Source: Sphingobium baderi | GTDB taxonomy: Bacteria > Pseudomonadota > Alphaproteobacteria > Sphingomonadales > Sphingomonadaceae | Direction: 5' to 3' | Length of the DNA stretch: 64,000 bases | Assembly: GCF_001456115.1 (NCBI RefSeq) | Contig: NZ_CP013264.1 | Span: 914,001-978,000, forward strand | Shown here: in pieces, positions 45,591-56,536 of the stretch | Position numbering within the stretch: position 1 is the first letter of the stretch | How the letters are laid out: every line of letters starts with the position of its first letter | Position numbers and translations under genes: made by a program | The notes under the pieces: model-generated | The model's input: only the letters and a program-made list of their open reading frames with translations | Databases searched by the model: none | What the model was told of the DNA's origin: nothing

Positions 45591-47834
45591 ATGGGGGAAT
45601 ATCGCAAGCTTTGGTGGACGCTGATCGCCGTCCTCGTCGTTACGTTCAGCATATTGGGGTTCTACGGCACCGAGTTCTATAAAAAGCCGCCCCCGATTCC
45701 GGCGCAGGTCGTATCGGCCAGCGGCACGGTCCTAATGACCCGCGACGATATTCTTGACGGGCAAACAGCCTGGCAGAGCACTGGCGGAATGCAGGTGGGT
45801 TCCATCTGGGGGCATGGCGCTTATCAGGCACCTGACTGGTCGGCGGACTGGCTGCACCGTGAGTTGACCACCTGGCTGGACCTTACCGCGCAGGAAACCG
45901 AGGGCAAGCCATTCGACGCGCTCCTGCCGGGAGAGCAGGCCAAGCTCAGATATTGGCTGGAGCAGGAATATCGCAAGAACAGCTATAACCCCGACACCGG
46001 CACCCTGACGGTTTCCGACCGGCGGGCGCGCGCCATGGCCATGGTCGCGGACTATTATCAGCGCCTCTATGGCGATGACCCGGCGCTGCGGGAACGACGC
46101 GACAATTATGCGATGAAGGAAAACACGCTGCCCAGTCTGGAGCGGCGCGAGGACCTGACCCATTTCTTTTTCTGGACCGCCTGGGCGACCGCCACGGAGC
46201 GGCCCGGAACGAATGCCACCTATACCAACAACTGGCCGCCTGAACCGCTGATCAGCAATCATCCCACCCCTGAAAACATCATGTGGTCATTGGCCTGCGT
46301 GATGATCCTGATCGCTGGTGTCGGCGGCCTGATCTGGGGCTGGGCGTTCCTGCGCAGCCATGAACCAGAACCACAAGCGCCCGCGAACGATCCGGTGCTG
46401 TCCGTCGGGGTGACTGCATCGCAGAAGGCGGTCGGCAAATATCTGTTCGTGGTGATGGCCCTGTTCGTGGCTCAGGTGTTCCTCGGCGGCCTGACCGCCC
46501 ATTACACGATCGAGGGGCAAGGTTTTTATGGCCTCGACCTCTCATGGCTCCCCTATTCGCTCAGCCGCACCTGGCACGTGCAGAGCGCCATTTTCTGGAT
46601 CGCCACCGCGTTCCTGGCGGCAGGGTTGTTCCTCGCGCCGCTCATCAACGGAGGCAAGGATCCCAAATATCAGGCGCTGGGCGTCCATATCCTGTTCGCT
46701 GCGCTGCTGATCGTGGTGGTCGGCTCCTATGCCGGCACGTTCTTCGCCATCGCGCAGGTGATTCCGCCAAACTTGAACTTCTGGCTCGGCCATCAGGGCT
46801 ATGAGTATCTCGACCTCGGCCGGCTGTGGCAGATTGCGCTGTTCATCGGCATCCTGTTCTGGCTGCTGCTGATGCTGTGCGCCATGATCCCGGCGATGCG
46901 CGGCGGCGGTGACAAGAACCTCATCGCCCTGCTGTGCGTATCGGTGGTCGCCATCGGATTGTTCTACGGCTCCGGCCTGTTTTACGGCGAGCGCACCCAC
47001 ATCACCATCATGGAATATTGGCGCTGGTGGGTGGTGCATCTGTGGGTTGAGGGCATCTTCGAAGTCTTCGCCACCACCGCCCTCGCTTTCATCTTCGCAT
47101 CCATGGGCCTGGTGTCACGCCGCATGGCCACCGCAGCGGCGCTGGCGTCGGCGTCGCTGTTCATGGTCGGCGGCGTGCCGGGCACGTTCCACCACCTCTA
47201 TTTTTCGGGCACCACCACGCCGGTCATGGCCGTCGGCGCGGCGTTCAGCGCGCTCGAAGTGGTGCCGCTCATCGTGCTTGGCTACGAAGCGTGGGAACAT
47301 TGGAGCTACAAGGACCGTGCCCCGTGGATGCAGCGGGTGAAGTGGCCGCTGATGTGTTTCGTGGCGGTCGCCTTCTGGAACATGCTGGGTGCCGGTGTCT
47401 TCGGCTTCATGATCAATACGCCGGTGGCGCTGTTCTATCTCCAGGGCCTCAACACCACGGCGGTCCACGCCCATGCCGCCCTGTTCGGTGTCTATGGCTT
47501 CCTCTCGCTGGGCTTTGTGCTGTTGATCCTGCGTTATCTGCGCCCCGACATGGCGTTCAACGAAAAGCTGATGAAAACCGGCTTCTGGCTGCTGAACGCC
47601 GGTCTGGTGCTGATGATCTTCACCAGCCTGCTGCCGGTCGGGCTATTCCAGTTCCAGGCCAGCACCAGCGTCGGCATGTGGTATGCCCGCAGTGATGAAT
47701 TTCTCCAGCAGCCGTTCCTCGAAACCTTGCGCTGGATACGGACCTTTGGTGACGTGGTGTTCATTCTGGGTGCGGTGGCCATTGCCTGGCAAGTCGTGAT
47801 CCTCGGTCTCTGGCGGAAGGGCGCACGGGCGTAG
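45591..47834 (+). CDS. norB: Quinol-dependent nitric oxide reductase qNor
   Basis: The 747-residue haem-copper-oxidase homologue fuses a NorC-like N-terminal extension to the catalytic subunit. The N-terminal TM (WWTLIAVLVVTFSILGFYG) is followed by a large periplasmic domain (GGMQVGSIWGHGAYQAPDWS). Haem and FeB ligands are in SRTWHVQSAIFW, PGTFHHLYFSG and HAHAALFGVYG. It reduces 2 NO to N2O with quinol electrons. A start at 45591 is preferred (MGEYRKLWW); a TTG at 45570 would add seven residues. No other denitrification gene is visible, which suggests NO detoxification. Confidence 0.95.
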   Translation: MGEYRKLWWTLIAVLVVTFSILGFYGTEFYKKPPPIPAQVVSASGTVLMTRDDILDGQTAWQSTGGMQVGSIWGHGAYQAPDWSADWLHRELTTWLDLTAQETEGKPFDALLPGEQAKLRYWLEQEYRKNSYNPDTGTLTVSDRRARAMAMVADYYQRLYGDDPALRERRDNYAMKENTLPSLERREDLTHFFFWTAWATATERPGTNATYTNNWPPEPLISNHPTPENIMWSLACVMILIAGVGGLIWGWAFLRSHEPEPQAPANDPVLSVGVTASQKAVGKYLFVVMALFVAQVFLGGLTAHYTIEGQGFYGLDLSWLPYSLSRTWHVQSAIFWIATAFLAAGLFLAPLINGGKDPKYQALGVHILFAALLIVVVGSYAGTFFAIAQVIPPNLNFWLGHQGYEYLDLGRLWQIALFIGILFWLLLMLCAMIPAMRGGGDKNLIALLCVSVVAIGLFYGSGLFYGERTHITIMEYWRWWVVHLWVEGIFEVFATTALAFIFASMGLVSRRMATAAALASASLFMVGGVPGTFHHLYFSGTTTPVMAVGAAFSALEVVPLIVLGYEAWEHWSYKDRAPWMQRVKWPLMCFVAVAFWNMLGAGVFGFMINTPVALFYLQGLNTTAVHAHAALFGVYGFLSLGFVLLILRYLRPDMAFNEKLMKTGFWLLNAGLVLMIFTSLLPVGLFQFQASTSVGMWYARSDEFLQQPFLETLRWIRTFGDVVFILGAVAIAWQVVILGLWRKGARA

Positions 47835-47836
47835 TC

Positions 47837-49039
47837 ATGAGCGCGGACAGTGCCGCCGGCGCGACCGCAGAAACCGGCTCGCCGCTCTGGCTTCGCGGCG
47901 GCTATCGCCTGCTCTTTGGCTGCGCCGGATTTTGGGCAGCACTTGTCGTCATTTTATGGGTCGGCGTGCTCGACGGTCGTTGGACACTGCCGACCGCCAT
48001 GGCGCCGCTCGTCTGGCACCAACATGAGATGCTGTTCGGCTATCTTGGTGCAGTGATCGGCGGATTCGTCAGCGCGGCCATACCCAACTGGACCGGGCGC
48101 CCGACGGTGACGGGCTGGCGGGTCGCTGCGGTCGTTGGCGTGTGGTTGGCGGCGCGGCTGGCGATCCTCTTTTCCGCAAGCGTGCCGCCGCTGGTCGGTG
48201 CGGGGCTGGACGTGTTCTACCTGCTCATCCTGCTCGCCTATGCAGCACGGGAAATCTTCGCGTCGGGCAATCGTAACAAGCCGATCCTGATTATCCTCTT
48301 CCTGTTTGCCGCCGCTTGTGCACTGGATCATGCGGCAGCGATGGGCGCGAACTTCGATGCTGCGCTCGGATGGCGCCTAGGCTTTGCTCTGGTCCTGCTG
48401 CTGATCTCGCTGATCGGCGGGCGCATTATCCCTGCCTTTACCCGCAACTGGCTGGTGCAGCAGGGGCAGTCCGAAGCTTTACCGACGATGCCAAACCGCT
48501 TTGATATGATCGTCATTGGCACCACAGCTATCGCGCTCGCTGCATGGGTTGCAGATTCCGGCAGTCCTGCCGTCGCTTGGCTGCTGATCGGTGCTGGCGC
48601 CCTTCAGGCGGTTCGCCTCGCGCGGTGGGCCGGGCTGAGGGCCTTGCGTGACCCGCTGGTCTTCGTCCTCCACTTTTCCTATGCTTGGTTGCCGGTGGGG
48701 CTGATCCTGCTTGGATGCGCGATGCTGGGCCATCTCCTCCCGATGTCGAGTGCCGTGCACGCGCTTGGTGCCGGTGCGATGGGCGCGATGACGCTGGCGG
48801 TAATGACACGCGCAACGCGGGGCCATACCGGCAGGCCGCTTGAGGCCAGCCGCGGGACCGTCGTCATCTATCTTTTGGTTCACCTTGGCGCATTGCTGCG
48901 CGTGTTGGCCCCGCTCTTACCAATGGATTACATGGTGGTAATCGCGCTGGCAGGCGGATCGTGGGGCGGTGCGTTTCTGCTGTTCCTGTTCCTCTATGTT
49001 CCGATGGTGCTTCGACCAGCGACCGAAGCCAATGCCTGA
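47837..49039 (+). CDS. nnrS: NnrS-family membrane protein
   Basis: The 400-residue, roughly 12-TM haem-copper protein has the family segments LLFGCAGFWAALVVILWVGV, WHQHEMLFGYLGAVIGGFVS, AAIPNWTGRPTVTGWRVA, SLIGGRIIPAFTRNWL and MTRATRGHTGR. NnrS proteins protect against nitrosative stress and are co-regulated with NO reductase. It begins two bases after the norB stop. The mobilizable element starts shortly after it. Confidence 0.93.
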   Translation: MSADSAAGATAETGSPLWLRGGYRLLFGCAGFWAALVVILWVGVLDGRWTLPTAMAPLVWHQHEMLFGYLGAVIGGFVSAAIPNWTGRPTVTGWRVAAVVGVWLAARLAILFSASVPPLVGAGLDVFYLLILLAYAAREIFASGNRNKPILIILFLFAAACALDHAAAMGANFDAALGWRLGFALVLLLISLIGGRIIPAFTRNWLVQQGQSEALPTMPNRFDMIVIGTTAIALAAWVADSGSPAVAWLLIGAGALQAVRLARWAGLRALRDPLVFVLHFSYAWLPVGLILLGCAMLGHLLPMSSAVHALGAGAMGAMTLAVMTRATRGHTGRPLEASRGTVVIYLLVHLGALLRVLAPLLPMDYMVVIALAGGSWGGAFLLFLFLYVPMVLRPATEANA

Positions 49040-49066
49040 TATTTTCGGAACTGCTCATAGAGCCAT

Positions 49067-49348
49067 TCAAGTTCGACGCTGGACTCTACTGATGCAAGAG
49101 GAGGCTCCAGTCTCCGGTTTGGCGGGCAGTTCGTCCGCTGCGAACGCCTGCTTCCCCTTTTCGGCCCATAGCGCCAGCGCGCGTTCGCCGTCGTCGCTCT
49201 GGAGCTTTTCCGCAGCCCAGATCAACGCGCCGAGGATGGTGGCCCGGTCATCGCCGGTCAGGTCCACGATGCCTGCCTTGACGACGAGGCCGCCGAGTTC
49301 GATCAGGTGCCGCGTGCGCTTGCGGCGTTCGACCTGCCATGTCCGCAT
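49067..49348 (-). CDS. traD: Conjugal transfer protein TraD
   Basis: The 93-residue small protein has WQVERRKRTRHLIELGGLVV and LTGDDRATILGALIWAAEKL, as in the short TraD of the Ti-plasmid Dtr region (not the coupling protein). The start at 49348 comes one base after the traC stop (TGACATG). Longer in-frame starts exist, but they overlap traC. Confidence 0.82.
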   Translation of the reverse strand: MRTWQVERRKRTRHLIELGGLVVKAGIVDLTGDDRATILGALIWAAEKLQSDDGERALALWAEKGKQAFAADELPAKPETGASSCISRVQRRT

Positions 49349-49349
49349 G

Positions 49350-49676
49350 TCATGCCGCGCCCGTGCCGCCTGATGCCGGTTGCGCGCCGCCCGATTGCGT
49401 TGGAGCGCCGCCGTGGTCGCGGTCAGGCGCTGGTGCAGATCGCCGTGACTTCCCTTGAAAGAACGCCGCGCCGCGCGTGGCCCATGCCTCCCGCTTTCCG
49501 GCATCGGTGGTTTCCGCCAGCACGATCAGCGCCCCCGCCAGCTCGTCGGCAGTGAGGTTGTCTGCACCCGTGGCGATCACCAGTTCGCCGAGCCCGAGCA
49601 CCTTGCGGGTTTTGAGTTCCTTCGCCTTGTCTTCGAGCGCCTTCAGGTCGGCATCATAGTCGCGTGGCTTGCGCAT
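49350..49676 (-). CDS. traC: Conjugal transfer protein TraC
   Basis: The protein has about 108 residues, with an acidic/basic coiled N-terminus (KPRDYDADLKALEDKAKELK) and LGELVIATGADNLTADELAG, as in TraC of Ti-type Dtr operons. These are accessory relaxosome proteins binding near oriT. Several ATGs run together; GGAG positioned before the last favours 49676, while 49688 is also possible. It diverges from traA across oriT. Confidence 0.8.
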   Translation of the reverse strand: MRKPRDYDADLKALEDKAKELKTRKVLGLGELVIATGADNLTADELAGALIVLAETTDAGKREAWATRGAAFFQGKSRRSAPAPDRDHGGAPTQSGGAQPASGGTGAA

Positions 49677-49784
49677 CATCATCTCCATAAGCTGTTGATG
49701 CAGCGATGATAGTTGCGCGCGTCCCGGAACGCAGTATTGTTGCCGGAACGGTCTGGGACACGCCGGTCCATCCCGAGATTTTTT

Positions 49785-49826
49785 CGAGGGAGGGCGCGCT
49801 TATACGTCGTTCCGACGTGCGCTTCG
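49785..49826. other. oriT: Origin of transfer (oriT), Ti/IncQ-like
   Basis: The segment GGGAGGGCGCGCTTATACG is followed by a 6-bp hairpin ACGTCG-TTC-CGACGT (49804-49818). The complementary strand reads TATAAGCGCGCCCTCCC, closely matching the IncQ/Ti nic region (AAGTGCGCCCT type). It lies between divergent traC and traA, as in Ti plasmids. The nick site is predicted, not proven. Confidence 0.8.
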
Positions 49827-49847
49827 CCGTGCCAATGCTTGATCGCG

Positions 49848-52847
49848 ATGGCGATCTATCATCTTCACGTCAAGGTCATTGGCCGCAAGGCCGGAAGCAG
49901 CGCGGTGGCCTCCGCCGCCTACCGCTCGGCTTCGCGGATGCGCGACGAACGCATCGACCGCGTGCAGGATTTTTCCAACAAGCGCGGGGTCGTCCATTCC
50001 GAGGTGATGTTGCCGGAACACGCGCCCGAGCAATGGAGCGACCGCGAACGGCTCTGGAACGATGTGGAGGCGTTCGAGGTCAGGAAAGATGCGCAGCTTG
50101 CCCGCGAGGTGGAGTTCGCCATTCCGCGCGAGATGACGGAGCGCCAAGGCATCGAACTTGCCCGCGATTTCGCGCAAGCCGAATTTGTCGATCAGGGCAT
50201 GATCGCCGACGTGAACGTGCATTGGGACATGGCCGAAGACGGAAGCCCCAAACCTCATGCCCATGTCATGCTGACCATGCGCAGCGTGGACGAGAACGGC
50301 TTCGGCCCGAAGGTGCGCGACTGGAACCGCACGGAGATGGTGGAACGGTGGCGCGAACGCTGGGCAGAGCATGTCAATGAGCGGTTGGCGGACCTAGATA
50401 TTGACGCGCGCATCGACCATCGCAGCCTTGAAGCGCAGGGTATCGGGCTGGAGCCGCAAAGCCAGATCGGCGCGCCCGCACAGCGGATCGAGACACATAG
50501 TGTCGAGGGCGACGGGATCGAGGCTGCCAATGTTGCGGATCGGGCCGAATTGCACCGCGAGATCGCGCGGAACAACGGCGCACGGATCATCGCCGATCCT
50601 TCGGTGGCGCTGGACGCGATCACGCAGCAGCAATCAACCTTCACGCGGCGCGACATGGCGATGTTCGCGCACCGGCACAGCGATGGCATCGAGCAGTTCA
50701 ACGAAGTCATGGGCGCGATGCGCGGTTCGCCCGATCTGGTCGAGCTTGGGCAGGACGGGCGCGGCGAGGATCGCTTCACCACCCGCGACATGATCGAGGC
50801 CGAACAGCGCCTGCACCGCGCCGCCGAACTTATGGCCGAAAAGGAATTGCACGAGGTCAGCGACCGCGACAGGGAGGCCGCGCTTGCGCGTGCAGGGGAA
50901 CGCGGCCTTGTGCTGTCCGGCGAGCAGGCCGACGCGCTGGCGCATGTCACGGACGGACGCGATCTTGGCATCGTCGTCGGCTATGCCGGAACGGGAAAGA
51001 GCGCGATGCTGGGCGTCGCCCGCGAGGCGTGGGAAGTGGCGGGCTATGAGGTTCGCGGCGCAGCCCTTTCCGGCATCGCGGCGGAAAATCTCGAAGGCGG
51101 ATCGGGCATTTCTTCGCGCACCATCGCCAGCATGGAACATGGCTGGAAACAGGGCCGTGACATGCTCACTTCCCGCGATGTGCTTGTCATCGATGAGGCG
51201 GGCATGGTCGGCACACGTCAGTTGGAGCGCGTGCTGTCCCATGCGGCGGAAGCAGGCGCAAAGGTGGTTCTGGTTGGCGATCCGCAGCAGCTCCAATCCA
51301 TCGAGGCAGGCGCGGCCTTCCGCTCGATCCATGAGCGTCATGGCGGCGCGGAAATCGGCGAGGTGCGCCGCCAGCGCGAGGACTGGCAGCGCGCCGCCAC
51401 GCGCGATCTGGCGACCGGCAGAACCGGCGCGGCGATTCATGCCTATGACGCGCACGACATGGTGCATGAGGCGCAGACCCGCGAGCAGGCGCGCGGCGAT
51501 CTGATCGACAGATGGGACCGCGACCGGCAGGCGGCACCGGACGTGAGCCGGATCATCCTCACCCACACCAATGCCGAGGTGCGCGAACTCAACGAGGCTG
51601 CCCGCGACCGGATGCGGGCGGCTGGCGACCTGGGCGAGGACGTGCGCGTCACGGTCGAGCGCGGCGAGCGCAGCTTCGCCACCGGGGATCGCGTCATGTT
51701 TCTGCAAAACGAACGCGGACTTGGCGTGAAGAACGGCACGCTCGGCACTATCGAGCAGGTCAGCACGCAGAGCATGACCGTGCAGGCCGACGATGGCCGG
51801 TCCATTGCCTTCGATCTCAAGGATTACGACCGCATCGACCACGGCTATGCCGCGACCATCCACAAGGCGCAGGGCATGACGGTGGACCGCACGCATGTCC
51901 TGGCGACGCCGGGCATGGACGCCCACGGCAGCTATGTCGCCCTGTCGCGGCATCGCGACGGTATGGACCTGCATTATGGCGGCGACGACTTCGCCGGTCA
52001 GGATAGATTGGTGAACACCCTGTCGCGCGACCGGGCCAAGGATATGGCGACGGATTACGACCAGATCGACCCGGCGCAGGACTATGCCGAGCGGCGCGGC
52101 ATCACTTTCCGCGCCCGTGTCGCCCAGATCATGCGCAGGCTGATGCCGGAGCGCGTGCGCGATGCCGTCGATGATATGCTCGACAGATTGCACGCGCCCG
52201 GTGGCGGCGTGCCTGGCGGAAGTGTTGTGCAGCCGCCGGAAAGGGCGAAGGCCGGAAGGACGGAACCGGAGCGGCAAGCCGATACCGAGCCGGAAGCCGT
52301 CTTGCGCCGCGCCCGCACCAGAGCGCTTGTCCGCCATGCGCGTGCTTGCGATGCGATCATGGAGGCCAAACGCGAGGGCCATACGCCGTCCAGTGAGCAG
52401 CGGCGCGAGCTTGGCGCGGCGCGCAACGCGTTCGAGGAGGTCCGGCCCCACGGCTGGCAGGACGCGGAAGCCGCCTACAGCAAGGACAACAGCCTTGCCC
52501 GCGAAGCAGGAACCGGCAGGATCGACCGGACTGTCCGCGCGCTCTATCAGGAAACCGAACTGCGGCATGATACGCAGCGGGCCGATGATTTTGTGGAGCG
52601 CTGGCACAAACTCGACCGGGCCAGCGAGCGCCAATATGCGGCGGGCGATTATTCCGGCTACAAGGCAGCCCGCGCCGAGATGGGCAATATGGCGAAGGCT
52701 CTCGAACGCGATCCGCAGATGGAATCCCTGCTCGAAATCCGCAAGAAGCAACTCGGCATCGACATGGATTTCGACTCAGGCATGAGGCTTGGTCGGCAAC
52801 TTGCCCTCAGTCACGGTCTCGGCAGAGGTCGGGGCATCGGGTTGTAG
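49848..52847 (+). CDS. traA: TraA relaxase/helicase (MobQ)
   Basis: The 999-residue protein has an N-terminal MobA/MobL relaxase (AIYHLHVKVIGRKAGSSAVA, the AYRSASRM region, metal histidines in PKPHAHVMLTMR near residue 140) and a RecD/TraI-like helicase. Walker A is VVGYAGTGKSAML, Walker B VLVIDEAGMVGTRQ, followed by VGDPQQLQSIEAGAAFRSI and ATIHKAQGMTVDR. A charged C-terminal tail follows. It nicks oriT and unwinds DNA for transfer. Start at ATG 49848, just after oriT. Confidence 0.94.
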   Translation: MAIYHLHVKVIGRKAGSSAVASAAYRSASRMRDERIDRVQDFSNKRGVVHSEVMLPEHAPEQWSDRERLWNDVEAFEVRKDAQLAREVEFAIPREMTERQGIELARDFAQAEFVDQGMIADVNVHWDMAEDGSPKPHAHVMLTMRSVDENGFGPKVRDWNRTEMVERWRERWAEHVNERLADLDIDARIDHRSLEAQGIGLEPQSQIGAPAQRIETHSVEGDGIEAANVADRAELHREIARNNGARIIADPSVALDAITQQQSTFTRRDMAMFAHRHSDGIEQFNEVMGAMRGSPDLVELGQDGRGEDRFTTRDMIEAEQRLHRAAELMAEKELHEVSDRDREAALARAGERGLVLSGEQADALAHVTDGRDLGIVVGYAGTGKSAMLGVAREAWEVAGYEVRGAALSGIAAENLEGGSGISSRTIASMEHGWKQGRDMLTSRDVLVIDEAGMVGTRQLERVLSHAAEAGAKVVLVGDPQQLQSIEAGAAFRSIHERHGGAEIGEVRRQREDWQRAATRDLATGRTGAAIHAYDAHDMVHEAQTREQARGDLIDRWDRDRQAAPDVSRIILTHTNAEVRELNEAARDRMRAAGDLGEDVRVTVERGERSFATGDRVMFLQNERGLGVKNGTLGTIEQVSTQSMTVQADDGRSIAFDLKDYDRIDHGYAATIHKAQGMTVDRTHVLATPGMDAHGSYVALSRHRDGMDLHYGGDDFAGQDRLVNTLSRDRAKDMATDYDQIDPAQDYAERRGITFRARVAQIMRRLMPERVRDAVDDMLDRLHAPGGGVPGGSVVQPPERAKAGRTEPERQADTEPEAVLRRARTRALVRHARACDAIMEAKREGHTPSSEQRRELGAARNAFEEVRPHGWQDAEAAYSKDNSLAREAGTGRIDRTVRALYQETELRHDTQRADDFVERWHKLDRASERQYAAGDYSGYKAARAEMGNMAKALERDPQMESLLEIRKKQLGIDMDFDSGMRLGRQLALSHGLGRGRGIGL

Positions 52848-52984
52848 AGTGAAGAACTTTCCTATTTACCGCCGTTTCTACGCCACGGCCCTACAGCGGC
52901 TAAATATTTCTTGCACAATGATAAATCGCTGCTCTGTCTGGTCTCTGCAATCGTCAGAAACGACCAGCAGGAAGCAGCAGAACC

Positions 52985-53206
52985 ATGCGCCAACCAGACC
53001 GCATCATCCGCTTTAACACCGTTCGCGCCCGCACCGGCCTGTCACGATCCACCATCTACCGCAAGATCGCCGAGGGCACGTTCCCCGCCCAACTCAGGAT
53101 CAGCACCAATGGCGCGGGATGGCGGGAATCCGACATCAATCGCTGGATCGCCAACCCTGCAGGATGGCTGCCACGCGGCGAGATCGATTTTGATGACGTC
53201 CTCTGA
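52985..53206 (+). CDS. AlpA-family/excisionase-like regulator
   Basis: The 73-residue protein has a MerR/AlpA-like HTH (IRFNTVRARTGLSRSTIYRK) and WRESDINRWIANPAGWLPRG, typical of AlpA-type activators or recombination directionality factors of integrated elements. It may help excision or control the recombinase. The preceding 137 bp (52848-52984) hold no gene. Confidence 0.88.
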   Translation: MRQPDRIIRFNTVRARTGLSRSTIYRKIAEGTFPAQLRISTNGAGWRESDINRWIANPAGWLPRGEIDFDDVL

Positions 53207-53462
53207 TCGTGCCGATGATGACGGCGCAGGCGGCGCGCGCGGTTCCCGGCGAGGCAGGCCCCCCACGGCCTCGCAGCAGCTTGAGGCATTGCTGGGCTGT
53301 CCCTGGCCGTTCCCCGGCAGACCGCCCAAGCATGACCTCAGCACATGGACCGTGACCGACGATTGGCCCGATCCCGTGCCGGTCACACAAGCCGAAATCG
53401 AGGTGTTCGAGCGATGGTTCGGCGACCTGTTCGATGAATTGTTCGGCTCATCCGACCCTTGA
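53193..53462 (+). CDS. Hypothetical protein of the mobile element
   Basis: The 89-residue product is not recognised. It has a basic/Gly-rich start (GARGSRRGRPPTASQQLEAL), a proline-rich middle (GCPWPFPGRPPKHDLSTWTV), and an acidic end rich in aromatics. It overlaps the AlpA-like gene by 14 bases and occurs in the same direction, so it is probably co-expressed. Confidence 0.65.
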   Translation: MTSSDRADDDGAGGARGSRRGRPPTASQQLEALLGCPWPFPGRPPKHDLSTWTVTDDWPDPVPVTQAEIEVFERWFGDLFDELFGSSDP

Positions 53463-53508
53463 TAAATCCGGCAATATGCCGTATGTAACGAGGGAAAGGA
53501 GTTCAGCC

Positions 53509-53799
53509 ATGCCCAGACCCGCAAGTGAAATGGAAACCGCCCGCCTTGAGGCGCGCGTCCCTGTCAACGTCTATGAGCAGATGCAGCGCGCCGCACGGCT
53601 GCGCGGCATGACGCTGACCGGCTATCTCATCGCCACGGCAGGCGAGGACGCACGCCGCACGGTCGAGGAAGCCGACGTGCTGCGTCTGGCGGCCGAAGAT
53701 CAGGTGCGCTTCGCCAAGGCGCTGATCGACCCGCCCGCGCCCAACGCCCGTCTGGCCCGCGCCGCGAAGCGTCATGCTGACCTGATCGCGCCCCGGTGA
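53509..53799 (+). CDS. DUF1778/TacA-type antitoxin
   Basis: The 96-residue protein has a ribbon-helix-helix N-terminus (ETARLEARVPVNVYEQMQRA) and the region LTGYLIATAGEDARRTVEEA, typical of DUF1778 antitoxins paired with GNAT toxins. AAAGGAG precedes the ATG. Four-base overlap with the toxin gene. Confidence 0.87.
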   Translation: MPRPASEMETARLEARVPVNVYEQMQRAARLRGMTLTGYLIATAGEDARRTVEEADVLRLAAEDQVRFAKALIDPPAPNARLARAAKRHADLIAPR

Positions 53800-54307
53800 G
53801 TGCAAGGTTTGCGATAGAGCCGCTGACCAAAGGTCACCAGCGCAAAACGTTCTTATGTGGCAACGAGCGGATTGATCACTATTTCCGCGAGACGGTTACG
53901 CAGGACATCAAGCGCCGATACGCGACCTGTTTTGTCGCCCATGACCTTGAGACCGACCGGATAGCGGGCTTCTACACGCTGTCATCGAACAACGTCCCGC
54001 TGACCGCCGTGCCCAAGCCGATGGCAAGCCGGTTGCCCCGCTATCCGACTGTCCCGGCGGTGTTGATCGGCTGGCTTGGACGCGACCAGTCCTATTCCGG
54101 GCTTGGACTTGGCGAGGCGCTGCTGTTCGACGCGATCAAGACGGTCGCCGAAGCGCCGATAGGCGCTCACGCCATATTCGCCGACGCCATCGACGGGAAG
54201 GCCGCAGCCTTCTACACGGCCTTCGGATTCACGCCGCTGACTGATCGGCCCAATACCCTGTATCTGCCTGTTGCGACCGCACAGCGCCTTTTATCGGGAG
54301 AAGCGCT

Positions 54308-54311
<4 letters not shown>
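53796..54311 (+). CDS. GNAT acetyltransferase toxin (TacT-like)
   Basis: The 171-residue GNAT protein has FLCGNERIDHYFRETVTQDI at the N-terminus (typical of TacT/AtaT-type toxins), FYTLSSNNVPLTAVP, the acetyl-CoA loop LGRDQSYSGLGLGEALLFDA and the terminal FYTAFGFTPL. Such toxins acetylate aminoacyl-tRNA. GTG overlaps the antitoxin stop, and the stop overlaps the recombinase start. Confidence 0.9.
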
Positions 54312-56155
<1,844 letters not shown>

Positions 56156-56164
56156 ATTGGAAAT

Positions 56165-56536
56165 ATGACAGACGCGATTCAGATTTTTGGCGCAGGCGTT
56201 ACCGCTCCGTCCATCGCCCATGCACGCTTCAGTATCGGCGATGTGGTGAAGCACTGCATGTTCGGATTTCGCGGCGTGATTTTCGACGTTGATCCAGTCT
56301 TCGCCAACAGCGAGGAGTGGTATGAATCGATTCCTGCGGAATTGCGCCCCGACAAGGAGCAGCCCTTTTATCATCTTCTCGCTGAAAATGGCGAAGCCAG
56401 CTATGTCGCTTATGTAAGCCAGCAGAATCTGATAACCGACGATAGTGAGGAACCTGTGGACCATCCGGCGATCGCCGGCATGTTTGGAGCCTATGCAAAC
56501 GGCAAATACAAGCTGCGCCCGCTTCACCGCCACTAG
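56165..56536 (+). CDS. hspQ: HspQ, hemimethylated-DNA-binding-domain heat-shock protein
   Basis: The 123-residue protein has the HspQ/YccV domain: ARFSIGDVVKHCMFGFRGVI, FDVDPVFANSEEWYESIP, PFYHLLAENGEASYVAYVSQ, QNLITDDSEEPVDHP. HspQ specifies protein turnover with Lon and related proteases and is heat-inducible in enterics. It overlaps the start of the SGNH hydrolase gene. Confidence 0.9.
   Translation: MTDAIQIFGAGVTAPSIAHARFSIGDVVKHCMFGFRGVIFDVDPVFANSEEWYESIPAELRPDKEQPFYHLLAENGEASYVAYVSQQNLITDDSEEPVDHPAIAGMFGAYANGKYKLRPLHRH

Noticed and set aside
50634..52751. Minus-strand open frame of 705 codons opposite traA
   Set aside because: It is antisense to a well-conserved relaxase-helicase and shows no domain or ribosome site.
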